Below, piece after piece: positions 35,236-44,137 of a stretch of DNA of 64,000 nt. Source of the stretch: Castellaniella hirudinis_A (lineage in GTDB: Bacteria > Pseudomonadota > Gammaproteobacteria > Burkholderiales > Burkholderiaceae_B); the NCBI RefSeq assembly GCF_047468865.1, contig NZ_JBLGTV010000002.1, positions 248,001 through 312,000 on the forward strand, written 5' to 3'. The notes beneath the pieces were generated by a model. That model searched no databases and had not been told where the DNA came from. It saw nothing but the letters and a program-made list of their open reading frames with translations. The position numbers and the translations under genes are program-made. Each line of letters begins with the position of its first letter. The first letter of the stretch is position 1.

Positions 35236-35976
35236 TTAAAGCCGCAGCCCGCCCGTCACTTCGATCACGGCGCCGTTGATGTAGCTGGCCTCGTCGCTGG
35301 CCAGGAAGGCGTAGAGGTTGGCGACTTCTTCGGGCTGCCCCAGGCGGCGCAGCGGCACTTGGTCGCGCATGCGGGTCAGTACGGTGTCCGGGATGCTGTC
35401 CAGCATCGGAGTCTGGATGAAGCCGGGCGCGATGGCATTGACGCGAATCCCTTTGGGGCCCAGTTCGCGGCACCATGTTTGGGTGAAACCGATGACGCCG
35501 GCCTTGGCGGCGACATAGTTGGTCTGACCGAAATTGCCGCATAGGCCGACGATGGAACTGGCGTTCAGGATGACCCCGCTGCCGCGTGCCAGCATGCCGG
35601 GCAGCACGGCTTGGGCGGCGTTGAAGACGCCTTTGAGGTTGACGTCGATGACGGCGTCAAACTGATCTTCCGTCATTTTTTCGAGGCGGGCATCGCGGGT
35701 GATGCCGGCATTGTTTACCAGGATGTCGATGTGCCCGAATTGAGCCAGGGCGGCCTGGACGGCTGTGTCCATGCTGGCTCGGCTGGTGACATTGGCCGCC
35801 AGCCCGATGGCGTCCACGCCCGCATCCCGGCAGTGCCGCAGGGTGTCTTGCAATATGTCTTCGTGGATGTCACAGGCGACGAGCGTGGCCCCTTCCTGGG
35901 CGAATTTGAGCGCGGTGGCGGCGCCGATTCCGCGTGCTGCGCCTGTGATCAACGCGATTTTGTTCTGTAGCTTCAT
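35236..35976 (-). CDS. Short-chain dehydrogenase, FabG-like 3-oxoacyl-ACP reductase
   Basis: 246-aa NAD(P)-dependent SDR. Cofactor motif TGAARGIG (11-18), NNAG (88-91), and catalytic Ser140 or Ser141, Tyr154 and Lys158 (YVAAK) are all present; PGFIQTPM follows. It aligns in style with FabG enzymes, but no fatty-acid genes are adjacent, so it could be a paralogue acting on 3-oxoacyl-CoA or another ketone. AGGAG precedes the ATG. It lies 73 bases after gluQ on the same strand. Confidence 0.88.
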   Translation of the reverse strand: MKLQNKIALITGAARGIGAATALKFAQEGATLVACDIHEDILQDTLRHCRDAGVDAIGLAANVTSRASMDTAVQAALAQFGHIDILVNNAGITRDARLEKMTEDQFDAVIDVNLKGVFNAAQAVLPGMLARGSGVILNASSIVGLCGNFGQTNYVAAKAGVIGFTQTWCRELGPKGIRVNAIAPGFIQTPMLDSIPDTVLTRMRDQVPLRRLGQPEEVANLYAFLASDEASYINGAVIEVTGGLRL

Positions 35977-36049
35977 TCGGACTCCTGGGTTTCAAGGGAG
36001 GGGTGCGGGGTTTGCGGCGAAGATCGGAAAGCGTAACCCCATGTGTGTG

Positions 36050-36961
36050 TCAGGCAAAGCGCCGCGCCCACTGGCCGGTGGCGTCGGCCCAGAAGGCCGG
36101 GGTGTTGTGCGCCGTCAAAGGCGCAAAACCCAGGTCGGCCCAGGCCTGTTGCAAGGCGGCCAGCGGCTGGCGGGTGTCCAGCGCGGGCGCGTGATTTTGC
36201 TTGGAAAGTTTGCGCCCCTGCGAGTCCAGCCGCAGCGGCACATGCAGCAGGCGCGGGCAGGGCAGGCCCAGGGCGCGGGCCAATTGCCGCTGGCGCGCAC
36301 TGGAATCCAGCAGATCGGCCCCGCGCACGACGTCGGTGATGCCCTGCAGGCCGTCGTCCACCACGACCACCAGCTGATAGGCCCACAGGCCGTCGGCGCG
36401 GCGGATGATGAAGTCACCCACTTCGCCGGCCACATCCTGTGATTGGGGGCCCAGCCAGCGGTCGCGGAAATGTTCCACGCCGGGGGCGGCGATGAAGCGC
36501 CAGGCGGGTCGCCGTGCGTCGGCGGCGGGCGCGTCCGCCGGCGGGGGCGGCTTGCCCGGCTGCGGGCGGCATGTGCCCGGATAGGGCCCGGGCGGCAGCT
36601 GGCCGCGACGGCAATGGCAGGGGTATGTCCGCCGGGCGGCCAGCAGTTGATCGAAGGCCTGCCGGTAGAAGGCGTGGCGCTGCGTTTGCCAGACGGGGGG
36701 TTCGTCCCAGTGCATGCCCAGGGCCTGCAGCTGCCGCAGGATGATCCGATCCGCGCCCGGCACGGTGCGCGGCGCGTCGATGTCTTCCAGGCGCACCAGC
36801 CAGCGGCCCCGGTGCGCCCGCGCATCCAGATAGCTGGCCAGGGCCGCCACCAGGGATCCGGCGTGCAACGGGCCGCTGGGGCTGGGAGCGAAGCGGCCCA
36901 CATAGGGGGTGGGCGGATTGGACGGGTCGCGCGGCGGATCAGTGGGACGGACGGCCTTCAT
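36050..36961 (-). CDS. gluQ: Glutamyl-Q tRNA(Asp) synthetase
   Basis: 303-aa truncated paralogue of glutamyl-tRNA synthetase that attaches glutamate to queuosine in tRNA(Asp). It has [15 protein letters not shown] (HIGH-like His33), RLEDIDAPR, the zinc-type Cys motif YPCHCRRG with a later Cys, and KLSKQNHAP in place of KMSKS; it lacks the anticodon-binding domain. The ATG at 36961 gives a 23-base overlap with smg; the ATG at 36982 is an alternative. A Pro/Ala-rich insertion of ~20 residues follows the zinc motif. Confidence 0.94.
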   Translation of the reverse strand: MKAVRPTDPPRDPSNPPTPYVGRFAPSPSGPLHAGSLVAALASYLDARAHRGRWLVRLEDIDAPRTVPGADRIILRQLQALGMHWDEPPVWQTQRHAFYRQAFDQLLAARRTYPCHCRRGQLPPGPYPGTCRPQPGKPPPPADAPAADARRPAWRFIAAPGVEHFRDRWLGPQSQDVAGEVGDFIIRRADGLWAYQLVVVVDDGLQGITDVVRGADLLDSSARQRQLARALGLPCPRLLHVPLRLDSQGRKLSKQNHAPALDTRQPLAALQQAWADLGFAPLTAHNTPAFWADATGQWARRFA

Positions 36962-37406
36962 CGTCGGCCAGCAGTTCTTCAAAGACCAGGTGGTCGATTT
37001 CGGCCTCCTGGCTCCAGAGAACCATCAGCGCCAGGACTTTGATTTCGGCCAGGGACAAGGGCGAGTGATCCGCCGCCTGAGCGGTTTCGATCAGGATTTC
37101 GCGCAGCGCCGGGGGCAGGTTGTCGGTGTGTTCCAGGAAGCTGATGAAGCCGATGGCTTCGGTGCCCAGCGCGGCGTATTCGTGGTCGGTATAGATGCGG
37201 CTGGCGCGCGGCTGGGTGGTCGGCGTGATGGCCAGCGGCAGGCAGTGTTCGGTGGTGCTGGCCAGGGTGCGCAGCCAGGCCAGGGCGTCGTGGATGTCGT
37301 CGTGTTCAAACCCCACGGCGGCCAGCTTGCTGGCCAGCACGTCGGCGCGTGGACAGGCCTGCGGGGTGTAGTAGTTTTCGAACAGGTAGACCAGGATATC
37401 GTACAT
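36939..37406 (-). CDS. smg: Smg family protein (DUF494)
   Basis: 155-aa cytosolic protein of the Smg/DUF494 family, opening [19 protein letters not shown] and ending with [19 protein letters not shown] and a short acidic tail, as in other family members. Function is unknown; smg is often found beside dprA and topoisomerase genes, and here topB is 4.5 kb away on the same strand. It overlaps gluQ by 23 bases. The start at 37406 is chosen by family alignment; the frame is open 14 codons further upstream. Confidence 0.92.
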   Translation of the reverse strand: MYDILVYLFENYYTPQACPRADVLASKLAAVGFEHDDIHDALAWLRTLASTTEHCLPLAITPTTQPRASRIYTDHEYAALGTEAIGFISFLEHTDNLPPALREILIETAQAADHSPLSLAEIKVLALMVLWSQEAEIDHLVFEELLADDEGRPSH

Positions 37407-37460
37407 GATGATTCCGCCCAGATAGCGTTCCATTGTACCTTGATACAATCCCCGTCCATT

Positions 37461-38840
37461 ATGACGCCGATGTATCGCATTAAAACCGCCGTCCGGTTCC
37501 AGCGGGGCGGTAACCGGTGGCTGCTGCCGGCCTGCATTTTCGTTTTCTGCGCCGGGCTGGTGGTGAACTGGCTGGCGCCCATGTCGTCCGATGATTACAG
37601 CTATTTCCTGAAAGGCGTGTCATGGGATGCCGTGTGGGCCCATTACAACGGCTGGAGCGGCCGGCTGGTGGCCGACACCTTGTCCAGCCTGGTGCTGGGG
37701 CTGGGTTCGCACAGCGCGGATGTCTTCAATGCCTTGGCCTTGACGGCCCTGGTGTGGGTGCTGTCGGTTCTGGGGCTGCGCCTGCTGGGGGGCGTTTCCT
37801 GGGCGCCGGACGCGCGCGTCTTTTTACTGGTCTTCGCGCTGTACTGGGTCAATAACCCGCAGCTGGGGCACACCACGTTCTGGATTGTGGGGGCGGCCAA
37901 TTATCTCTGGACCAATGTGCTCAATTTCGGCTTTGCCCTGGTGTTTCTGGCCGCTTTGCAGCGCCAGGCCGCGGGCCGCCGGCTGACCTGGGCATGGGCC
38001 CTGGGCGGATGTGTGTTTGCCGTGATCGCGGGGTGCACCAATGAAAACACGGCCCTGACGACCTGGCTGCTGCTGGTGTTCCTGGCCTGGCGGGCTTGGC
38101 GTGGCGGCCAGCGCGGCGCCTGGCCCTGGGTATGGCTGGCCTGCATGGCGGCGGGGGTCGCCGTCCTGGTCTTGGCGCCCGGAAATGGCGTGCGCGCCCT
38201 GGTGGCCGATAACCAGGAATGGTACGCCGAGCCGCTGTGGTGGCGCGTGGCCTACCACTTGGCCCGCCGGCTGCCCGATTCGATGATGAAATACTGGGAG
38301 GTGTATCTGCTGCTGCTTCTGGGGATGGCGTGTGTGCGCCGCCCGCGGGATGTGGGCCGATGGGTGGCCGGCTTGATCGGCCTGGCTGTCCTGGCCAATC
38401 TGATCCTGGTGCAGGCCCCGGCTTTTCCCAAGCGGGCGTTGCAGGGCGGGTTCATGTATGCCTTGGTGGCCGCGTCCCTGTTGGGGCACTACGCGGTGCG
38501 TGCCGGCACGGCGCGGTGGCGCGTGGCGCTGGGGGCCGGTCTTGGGGCGTGCGCGCTGCAGTGGGTCGTGTCTTACGCGCTCGTCGTCCGGGCATACCAT
38601 GGCGCGGCGCAGCAGGACGCGGTGCGTGTGGCCCTGGTGCGGGACGCCATCGAAAGCGGGCAGGCTCGGGTGGAAATTCCCCAATATTATTTTTCCGGCA
38701 TGCTGAATCGCCGGGATGGGTTCGATGTGTTCTTCAATGGCGCGGCCATGGCGCGTTACTATGGCAGCGAGATCCAGATTACGGAATACCCGGTGCAGGG
38801 CCCCTATCGCCTCGGCCACCCCCCGCGTCGCATGCCCTGA
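37461..38840 (+). CDS. Polytopic membrane protein, DUF6056/GT-C-like
   Basis: 459-aa inner-membrane protein with about 10-11 hydrophobic helices. After the first helix comes a periplasmic loop with MSSDDYSYFLKG; acidic residues at this place are typical of GT-C glycosyltransferases, which use lipid-linked sugars. HTTFWIVGAANYLWTN and GCTNENTALTTW are further features of the DUF6056-type family. The C-terminal ~80 residues are soluble. Start at 37461 (MTPMYRIK) has a weak ribosome site; 37470 is an alternative. It is 46 bases before an O-antigen-ligase-like gene, so both may act in surface polysaccharide synthesis. Donor and acceptor are unknown. Confidence 0.7.
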   Translation: MTPMYRIKTAVRFQRGGNRWLLPACIFVFCAGLVVNWLAPMSSDDYSYFLKGVSWDAVWAHYNGWSGRLVADTLSSLVLGLGSHSADVFNALALTALVWVLSVLGLRLLGGVSWAPDARVFLLVFALYWVNNPQLGHTTFWIVGAANYLWTNVLNFGFALVFLAALQRQAAGRRLTWAWALGGCVFAVIAGCTNENTALTTWLLLVFLAWRAWRGGQRGAWPWVWLACMAAGVAVLVLAPGNGVRALVADNQEWYAEPLWWRVAYHLARRLPDSMMKYWEVYLLLLLGMACVRRPRDVGRWVAGLIGLAVLANLILVQAPAFPKRALQGGFMYALVAASLLGHYAVRAGTARWRVALGAGLGACALQWVVSYALVVRAYHGAAQQDAVRVALVRDAIESGQARVEIPQYYFSGMLNRRDGFDVFFNGAAMARYYGSEIQITEYPVQGPYRLGHPPRRMP

Positions 38841-38886
38841 AAGGGGCTCGGGATTCAATGAGGGCCGGCCCGGCCGGAGTTTTGGC

Positions 38887-40134
38887 ATGACACGAACCAT
38901 ACTGATTTTCCTGACGGCCCTGATGCCTGTCGCCATCATGGGCAGCCAGGCGGTTCCCAGCCCCTTGTTCTATGCGGCGGTTCTGGCGGCCTTGTGGCTG
39001 TTGGCGCGGCAGCGGTTTGCCGGGGCCATGGCGTTCAGCCGGGCGCATGGCGGCATGCTGTTGTGCATGGCGGCGCCCCTGCTGGCGGTCTTGTCGTCCG
39101 GGCTGGGCCATGGGCGCATCGAGGGCGTCGATCTGGAAGCCAGCCTGCGGTTTTTTCTGGGGTTCTGGGTGTTGCTGCTGGCATATGGCCGCCTGGACGC
39201 GCAAGCGCTGCAAAAATCCTTATGGGGGTTTGTGCTGGCCGCTGTGGCGGCCACGGGGTTCGTGTTTTATCTCGCGCTGCAGACCCCCGACCGGCCGCAG
39301 ACTACGGCGGTCTACAACGCGGTGGGCTATGGCAGCCTGCTGGCCTTGCTGGCCATGTTGTGCGTTTTGCTGGTGCCGGTTCGCCTGACCGCGTGGCGGC
39401 GGGCGGAAACCGGCCTGAAGCTGGCGGTGGCGGGCCTGTCCCTGGCCGGGGTGGCCCTGACCTTGACGCGCACGGCCTGGATGGCGATGCCCGTGTTTGT
39501 GGTGATTGCCGCCGTGCTGTTCGCGCCGCCCAAGCGCCCCCTGCGCCTGCTGGGGATCGTGTTGGCCGGCCTGCTGTTGGTCGGCGTTTTTCTGGGCGCC
39601 AGCGACAGCTTGCGCGGGCGGGTCGTCCTGGCTTACCAGGAAGCCGCCGACTGCGCCGGCGCGCAGCGCACGACGGACAGCTCCATCTGCATCCGTCTGC
39701 AGTTGTGGCGGGCGTCCCTGGACATGCTGGATAAACGCCCGCTGGCGGGCACCGGATCCAAGCGCCATTTCAACGACTACCTGCAAAGCGAATCCCTGCC
39801 CGCAGGCACGGTGTCGTCCTACGTGGCCGAGGGCTGGGGCGAGCCGCATAACGACCTGATGCTGTACCTGGCCAGTTTCGGCTATCCCGGCGGGCTGGCC
39901 CTGCTGCTGGTCTATCTGGGGCCGGCGTATTGCTTCGGCCGGCGCCTGTTGGGCGATCCGCCCGTGGCGCAACGGGCGGCGGCGGCGATGGGTCTGGCGG
40001 TTTGCCTGGGATTCATGGTGTTCGGGCTGACTGAAACCATGTTCCGAGGCATGCGGACCGTGTCGTTTTATGCCATGTGCATGGCGTTGTTCGCCGGGCT
40101 TTCGATGTCGTCCGAACCCGCCGGCAAGCCTTGA
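38887..40134 (+). CDS. O-antigen ligase family protein (Wzy_C/WaaL-like)
   Basis: 415-aa inner-membrane protein with about 10-12 helices and a large periplasmic loop between residues ~235 and ~325 that holds [30 protein letters not shown] and [20 protein letters not shown], the His-Asn motif of the Wzy_C (O-antigen ligase/polymerase) domain. It would join or polymerise lipid-linked glycans. The ATG at 38887 has GGAG 8 bases upstream. It ends inside the convergent chemoreceptor gene (67-base overlap of coding 3' ends). WaaL, Wzy or protein-O-glycosyl ligase cannot be told apart from sequence alone. Confidence 0.82.
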   Translation: MTRTILIFLTALMPVAIMGSQAVPSPLFYAAVLAALWLLARQRFAGAMAFSRAHGGMLLCMAAPLLAVLSSGLGHGRIEGVDLEASLRFFLGFWVLLLAYGRLDAQALQKSLWGFVLAAVAATGFVFYLALQTPDRPQTTAVYNAVGYGSLLALLAMLCVLLVPVRLTAWRRAETGLKLAVAGLSLAGVALTLTRTAWMAMPVFVVIAAVLFAPPKRPLRLLGIVLAGLLLVGVFLGASDSLRGRVVLAYQEAADCAGAQRTTDSSICIRLQLWRASLDMLDKRPLAGTGSKRHFNDYLQSESLPAGTVSSYVAEGWGEPHNDLMLYLASFGYPGGLALLLVYLGPAYCFGRRLLGDPPVAQRAAAAMGLAVCLGFMVFGLTETMFRGMRTVSFYAMCMALFAGLSMSSEPAGKP

Positions 40135-41735
40135 ACAGACTGTTTGTACGCGCGCCGTAAAGCCACCGCGTCGGCGTGGGCATGGGTCTTGTCGCTGGGA
40201 TCCAGCTTGAAAATCTTGATGTTGTCGGCGGATACCTGGGCGTTGTCTTCCAGGTTGTTTGCGATTCGGGCCAGTTCTTCAGCCAGTCGCGTGTTGGTGT
40301 GGGTGATCTGATCCAACTGCTGCAAGGCCATGTTGACTTCCTGCAGGCTGGTGGATTCTTCCTGGGCCGCCAGATGGATTTCCCGCAGGATGTCCACTTG
40401 GCGCTGGGCGGTTTGCTCCACGGCCTCCATGCTGGATTCGGCCAGCCGGCTGCGCTCGTTGCCTTGTTGGATGCGGTCGTGCGATTCCGCGATCAGGTCG
40501 CGGATCTGCCGCGCGGCGTCGGAGGTCCGCTGCGACAGCGCCCGGACTTCCGTGGCGACCACCTCGAATCCGCGGCCGTGTTCGCCGGCGCGCGCGGCCT
40601 CGACGGACGCGTTCAGCGCCAGGATATTGGTCTGGAAGGCCACGGATTCGATGACCTGCGTGAAACGGCTGATGTCCTGCGAGGATTCGGTGATGCGGTG
40701 CATGATCTCGGACAGCTTATGGATGGCTTCCTGGCTGCGCCTGACCGCGTCGATGGTTTCCTGGGCGATTTCGGTGCCGGTGCGCGTGGTATCCGAGGTT
40801 TGCCGAACCGTGCCGCTGATTTGCTCGATGGCGGCGGCCGATTGGCCCAGGCTGGTGGCCTGTTGTTCGGCGCGTTTGACCATGTCGTCGCTGTGTTGCG
40901 ATAAGTCCAGCGCATCGGTGGATAGAAACTGCCGGACGTCCACCATGGCTGTGCGGATGATTAGGGCCAGCTGATTGATGGGCAGGATCAGACGGCGAAT
41001 GTCGCGGAATTCGTCCGGGTTGATGAATTCCGCCAGGTCGCCGCTGGCCAGTTTGCGGGTCAGGTTGGCCACGCGCCGGACGGGCCGCATATAGGTGCGC
41101 CGGATGCCCAGGCAAGCCAACCCGGCGCACACGACGCCCGCCAGGCCCTGGGCCCACCACGGCAGGCCCGCGCCGGTCGCCGCCATCGGGCCGGCGGCGG
41201 CCAGGACGGGCAGCAGCACGGACAGGCGCTTGGAATTCGGCCTGAACAGGCGCGCCAGCCTGGAGGCCAGGTCGGTGGTCAGGACTTCGCCGCCTTGAAA
41301 GCGGTGCAGCAGCCGGCCTGCGGCAGCCTCGGCGCGCATGGTGGCGAACAGGGATTCCGCAGCGGCGATGGCCGGATCCGGCATCGCGGTGCGCACCGAC
41401 AGGTAGCCGATGGTCTGGCCGTTTTCTCGGATGCCGGTGGCGTTGGCGCGAACCCAGTAGGTGTCCCCATTCTTGCGCCGGTTCTTGATGGGGCCGCTCC
41501 AGATTTTGCCGGATTGGATCGTCGCCCAGAAATCCCGGAAGGCTTCTTCGGGCATGTCGGGGTGGCGTAGGATGTTGTGTGGTTGGCCCAGCAGTTCTTG
41601 CCGGGTGTAGCCGCTGACGTCGACGAAGTCCTTGTTGCAGTAGGTCAGCCTGCCCTTGGTGTCCGTGATGGAGATCAGGGTCATGGTGGTGGGGTAAGCG
41701 TGTATTTTTTGTGTGACAGGCGTGTTTTTTCTCAT
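40068..41735 (-). CDS. Methyl-accepting chemotaxis protein with PAS domain (Aer-like)
   Basis: 555-aa chemoreceptor. Residues ~10-125 are a PAS domain ([48 protein letters not shown]) of the Aer type, so it probably senses redox or oxygen through FAD. Two close hydrophobic segments about 175-215 anchor it without a large periplasmic domain; a HAMP-like region and the signalling domain follow, with the hairpin tip [26 protein letters not shown] lies 6 bases upstream of the ATG. No C-terminal receptor pentapeptide for CheR is evident. Its last 67 bases overlap the convergent ligase gene. Confidence 0.92.
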   Translation of the reverse strand: MRKNTPVTQKIHAYPTTMTLISITDTKGRLTYCNKDFVDVSGYTRQELLGQPHNILRHPDMPEEAFRDFWATIQSGKIWSGPIKNRRKNGDTYWVRANATGIRENGQTIGYLSVRTAMPDPAIAAAESLFATMRAEAAAGRLLHRFQGGEVLTTDLASRLARLFRPNSKRLSVLLPVLAAAGPMAATGAGLPWWAQGLAGVVCAGLACLGIRRTYMRPVRRVANLTRKLASGDLAEFINPDEFRDIRRLILPINQLALIIRTAMVDVRQFLSTDALDLSQHSDDMVKRAEQQATSLGQSAAAIEQISGTVRQTSDTTRTGTEIAQETIDAVRRSQEAIHKLSEIMHRITESSQDISRFTQVIESVAFQTNILALNASVEAARAGEHGRGFEVVATEVRALSQRTSDAARQIRDLIAESHDRIQQGNERSRLAESSMEAVEQTAQRQVDILREIHLAAQEESTSLQEVNMALQQLDQITHTNTRLAEELARIANNLEDNAQVSADNIKIFKLDPSDKTHAHADAVALRRAYKQSVQGLPAGSDDIESPANNAMHMA

Positions 41736-41914
41736 TGTTACCTCCGGTGAACGTGAACCGAACCCATGCTGTCTCCATGGGATTTGGAGTCACTATAACC
41801 TTTTGTAAAAATAGAAACACTCAGTCTGCTTGACCTGGTTTGACTTTTTTGCTTGGCTTGGTGGTGCCGGACGGCACCGCCCGCGTGGCCGTCCGGCACG
41901 CGGGGTTGCTTGCG

Positions 41915-42238
41915 TCAGCGGTATACCGGCAGGATATCCAGGACGTCCGGCGAAGCCGATGGCGAGGATGAAGCCGTCAGGGAATAGCGCGCTGCCGAGG
42001 GTGGGCGGAACAAAGTGACCAGGGCGGTCTTCAGGCGGCCGGATACGGTGTTGTCGAACCAGGCGGCTTCCCTCGGCACGCTGCCCGTTCCCATCAGCCA
42101 AAGCGTGCGTTGCAGGCCGTTGCGGCTGATGGCGGAGACCTTGAGCAGGCCCGCGCGGATCAGGAACAGATGGCTGGCCGGGTCGCCCGGCTGGCCGCCA
42201 TGCGCGAGGCGGCCCATTGGATCGTTTTCCTGGATGAT
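41915..42238 (-). pseudogene. Remnant of a Crp/Fnr-family regulator
   Basis: An open frame reads IIQENDPMGRLAHG then SHLFLIRAGLLKVSAISRNG, LQRTLWLMGTGSV and REAAWFDN, which looks like the cyclic-nucleotide-binding fold of a Crp/Fnr regulator. The N-terminal strands, the dimer helix and the whole DNA-binding domain are absent; the residues after SGRLKTALVTLF do not continue the family. It is therefore probably a decayed fragment next to the SDR/LysR pair. I recognise it by pattern only; a diverged short gene cannot be excluded. The adjoining 41736-41914 stretch holds the chemoreceptor promoter region and nothing else seen. Confidence 0.45.
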
Positions 42239-42316
42239 CCATCCAGGGCCGGGTGGTTTATTCCGTGCCGTCCCGGGACTAAGCTGGGGCGGTGTTCAAT
42301 TCACCAAGGAATTTCC

Positions 42317-43090
42317 ATGGCAGACCATTCCATCCAAGGCAAAGTCGTCCTGATCGCCGGCGGCGCCAAGAACCTCGGCGGCCTGATCGCGCGCGATCTG
42401 GCCCGGCACGGCGCCCAGGCGGTGGCCATCCACTACAACAGCGCCGCCAGCCGGGCCGATGCCGATGCCACGGTGGCCGCCGTCGAGGCGGCGGGTGCGC
42501 GGGCCGTGTCGATACAGGCCGACCTCACCACGGCGGGCGCTGTTGAAAAGCTGTTCGCCGATACCATCGCCGCCGTGGGCCGGCCGGACATTGCCATCAA
42601 TACGGTTGGCAAGGTGCTGAAGAAACCGATCACCGAGGTCAGCGAGGCCGAGTACGACGAGATGAGCGCGGTCAATGGCAAGATCGCATTCTTTTTCCTC
42701 AAAGAAGCCGGCAAGCACGTCCAGGATCATGGCAAAATTCTGACCCTGGTGACGTCGTTGCTGGGCGCTTTCACGCCGTTTTATGCGGCTTATGCCGGCA
42801 CCAAGGCGCCGGTGGAACACTTCACTCGCGCAGCGGCCAAGGAGTTCGGCGCGCGCGGCATTTCGGTGACGGCGGTCGGGCCGGGGCCGATGGATACGCC
42901 GTTCTTCTATCCGGCCGAGGGCGCCGATGCGGTGGCTTATCACAAGACCGCCGCGGCCTTGTCGCCGTTCTCCAAGACCGGCCTGACGGACATCGAGGAT
43001 GTGGTGCCCTTCATCCGTCACCTGGTCAGCGACGGCTGGTGGGTCACCGGGCAGACCATTCTGATCAACGGCGGCTATACGACGAAGTGA
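42317..43090 (+). CDS. SDR family oxidoreductase
   Basis: 257-aa short-chain dehydrogenase. The glycine motif is unusual (IAGGAKNLGGLIA instead of TGxxxGxG), but the active-site YAGTK and the C-terminal VTGQTILINGGYTTK fit the classical SDR fold; the catalytic Ser is likely in LTLVTSLLGAF. AAGGA precedes the ATG at 42317; longer in-frame starts overlap the Crp remnant. It is followed after 30 bases by a LysR gene on the same strand, so the pair is likely co-transcribed and the regulator may control this reductase. Substrate unknown. Confidence 0.87.
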   Translation: MADHSIQGKVVLIAGGAKNLGGLIARDLARHGAQAVAIHYNSAASRADADATVAAVEAAGARAVSIQADLTTAGAVEKLFADTIAAVGRPDIAINTVGKVLKKPITEVSEAEYDEMSAVNGKIAFFFLKEAGKHVQDHGKILTLVTSLLGAFTPFYAAYAGTKAPVEHFTRAAAKEFGARGISVTAVGPGPMDTPFFYPAEGADAVAYHKTAAALSPFSKTGLTDIEDVVPFIRHLVSDGWWVTGQTILINGGYTTK

Positions 43091-43120
43091 CGTGGCTGCG
43101 CGCAATCGTCAGGGGATACG

Positions 43121-44029
43121 GTGGACAGATTCGATCAGTACCGCGTTTTTATCCAGGTCGCGGAAATGGGCAGCTTCATCCAGGCGGCGCACGCGCTGGA
43201 GCTGCCGCGTGCCTCCGTGTCCGCTGCCGTGCAGCGGCTGGAAGCCCAGATGGGCGTCCGCCTGCTGCACCGAACCACGCGCCAGGTGCGCCTGACCCCG
43301 GATGGCGCGCAGTTGCTTGAGCGCGTGCGCCCGCTGCTGACCGAGGCGGAGAACATCGACCAGATGTTCCAGACCGGCCGGCGTCAGGTGTCGGGCCTGT
43401 TGCGGGTCGACGTGCCCAGCCGCATCGCCCGCCGGCTGATTGCGCCGGCGCTGCCGATGCTGCTGCGGCGGCATCCGCGTCTGCGGCTGGCGTTGGGTTC
43501 CAGCGATCGCGCCGTGGGCCTGGTGCGGGAAGGCGTCGATTGCGTCGTGCGGGTCGGCGCTTTGCAGGACACCGGCCTGGCCGCTCGGCCATTGGGCAGG
43601 ATCGCGCTGATCAACTGTGCCAGCCCCGCGTATTTGCAGGGCCGGGGCGTGCCCGGGCAGCCGGACGACCTGGGCCGGGGGCATTGGATGGTGGGCTATG
43701 CGTCGCCCACGACCGGGCGTGAATTGCCCTGGACATACCGGGCGGCCGATGGCGTCGAGCATGTCTTGGCCATGCCCAGCCAAGTGGTGACGAACAATGC
43801 CGAAAACTACATTGCTTGCTGCCGCGCGGGCCTGGGGCTGATCCAGATACCCCGCTTCGACGTGCAGCATCTGCTGGATGCGGGCACGCTGGTGGAAGTC
43901 CTGCCCGCGCACCGTGCCGCGCCCATGCCGGTGTCGCTGTTGTATCCGCATCGGCGCCAGCGCTCACGCCGGCTGGAAGTCTTCATGGACTGGTTCGCGG
44001 CGTTGATGGGGCCAACCCTGGAAGCATGA
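43121..44029 (+). CDS. LysR-family transcriptional regulator
   Basis: 302-aa regulator with the LysR helix-turn-helix (QVAEMGSFIQAAHALELPRA, residues 10-30, then LEAQMGVRLLHRTTR) and a C-terminal effector domain (GLVREGVDCVVRVGALQDTG). It uses a GTG start with AGGGGA upstream. It resembles the subgroup often annotated near SDR genes. Unusually for LysR genes, it lies downstream of and parallel to its probable target rather than divergent from it. Confidence 0.9.
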   Translation: MDRFDQYRVFIQVAEMGSFIQAAHALELPRASVSAAVQRLEAQMGVRLLHRTTRQVRLTPDGAQLLERVRPLLTEAENIDQMFQTGRRQVSGLLRVDVPSRIARRLIAPALPMLLRRHPRLRLALGSSDRAVGLVREGVDCVVRVGALQDTGLAARPLGRIALINCASPAYLQGRGVPGQPDDLGRGHWMVGYASPTTGRELPWTYRAADGVEHVLAMPSQVVTNNAENYIACCRAGLGLIQIPRFDVQHLLDAGTLVEVLPAHRAAPMPVSLLYPHRRQRSRRLEVFMDWFAALMGPTLEA

Positions 44030-44137
44030 CGGGCGCGCCGGGGGCTGGTTGTTGCGGTCGTGTCTGCGGGGCGGGCAGCGCCCCGGCCGCGCATGTCGGC
44101 GCGCCGCCGGCCGTCCCGGCCCGTGGCGCGGCGGCGT

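Noticed and set aside
44030..44137. Possible small gene or hairpin regulatory RNA between the LysR and carboxylase genes
   Set aside because: The stretch is very G+C-rich with only short chance hairpins; no ribosome site and frame of convincing composition.
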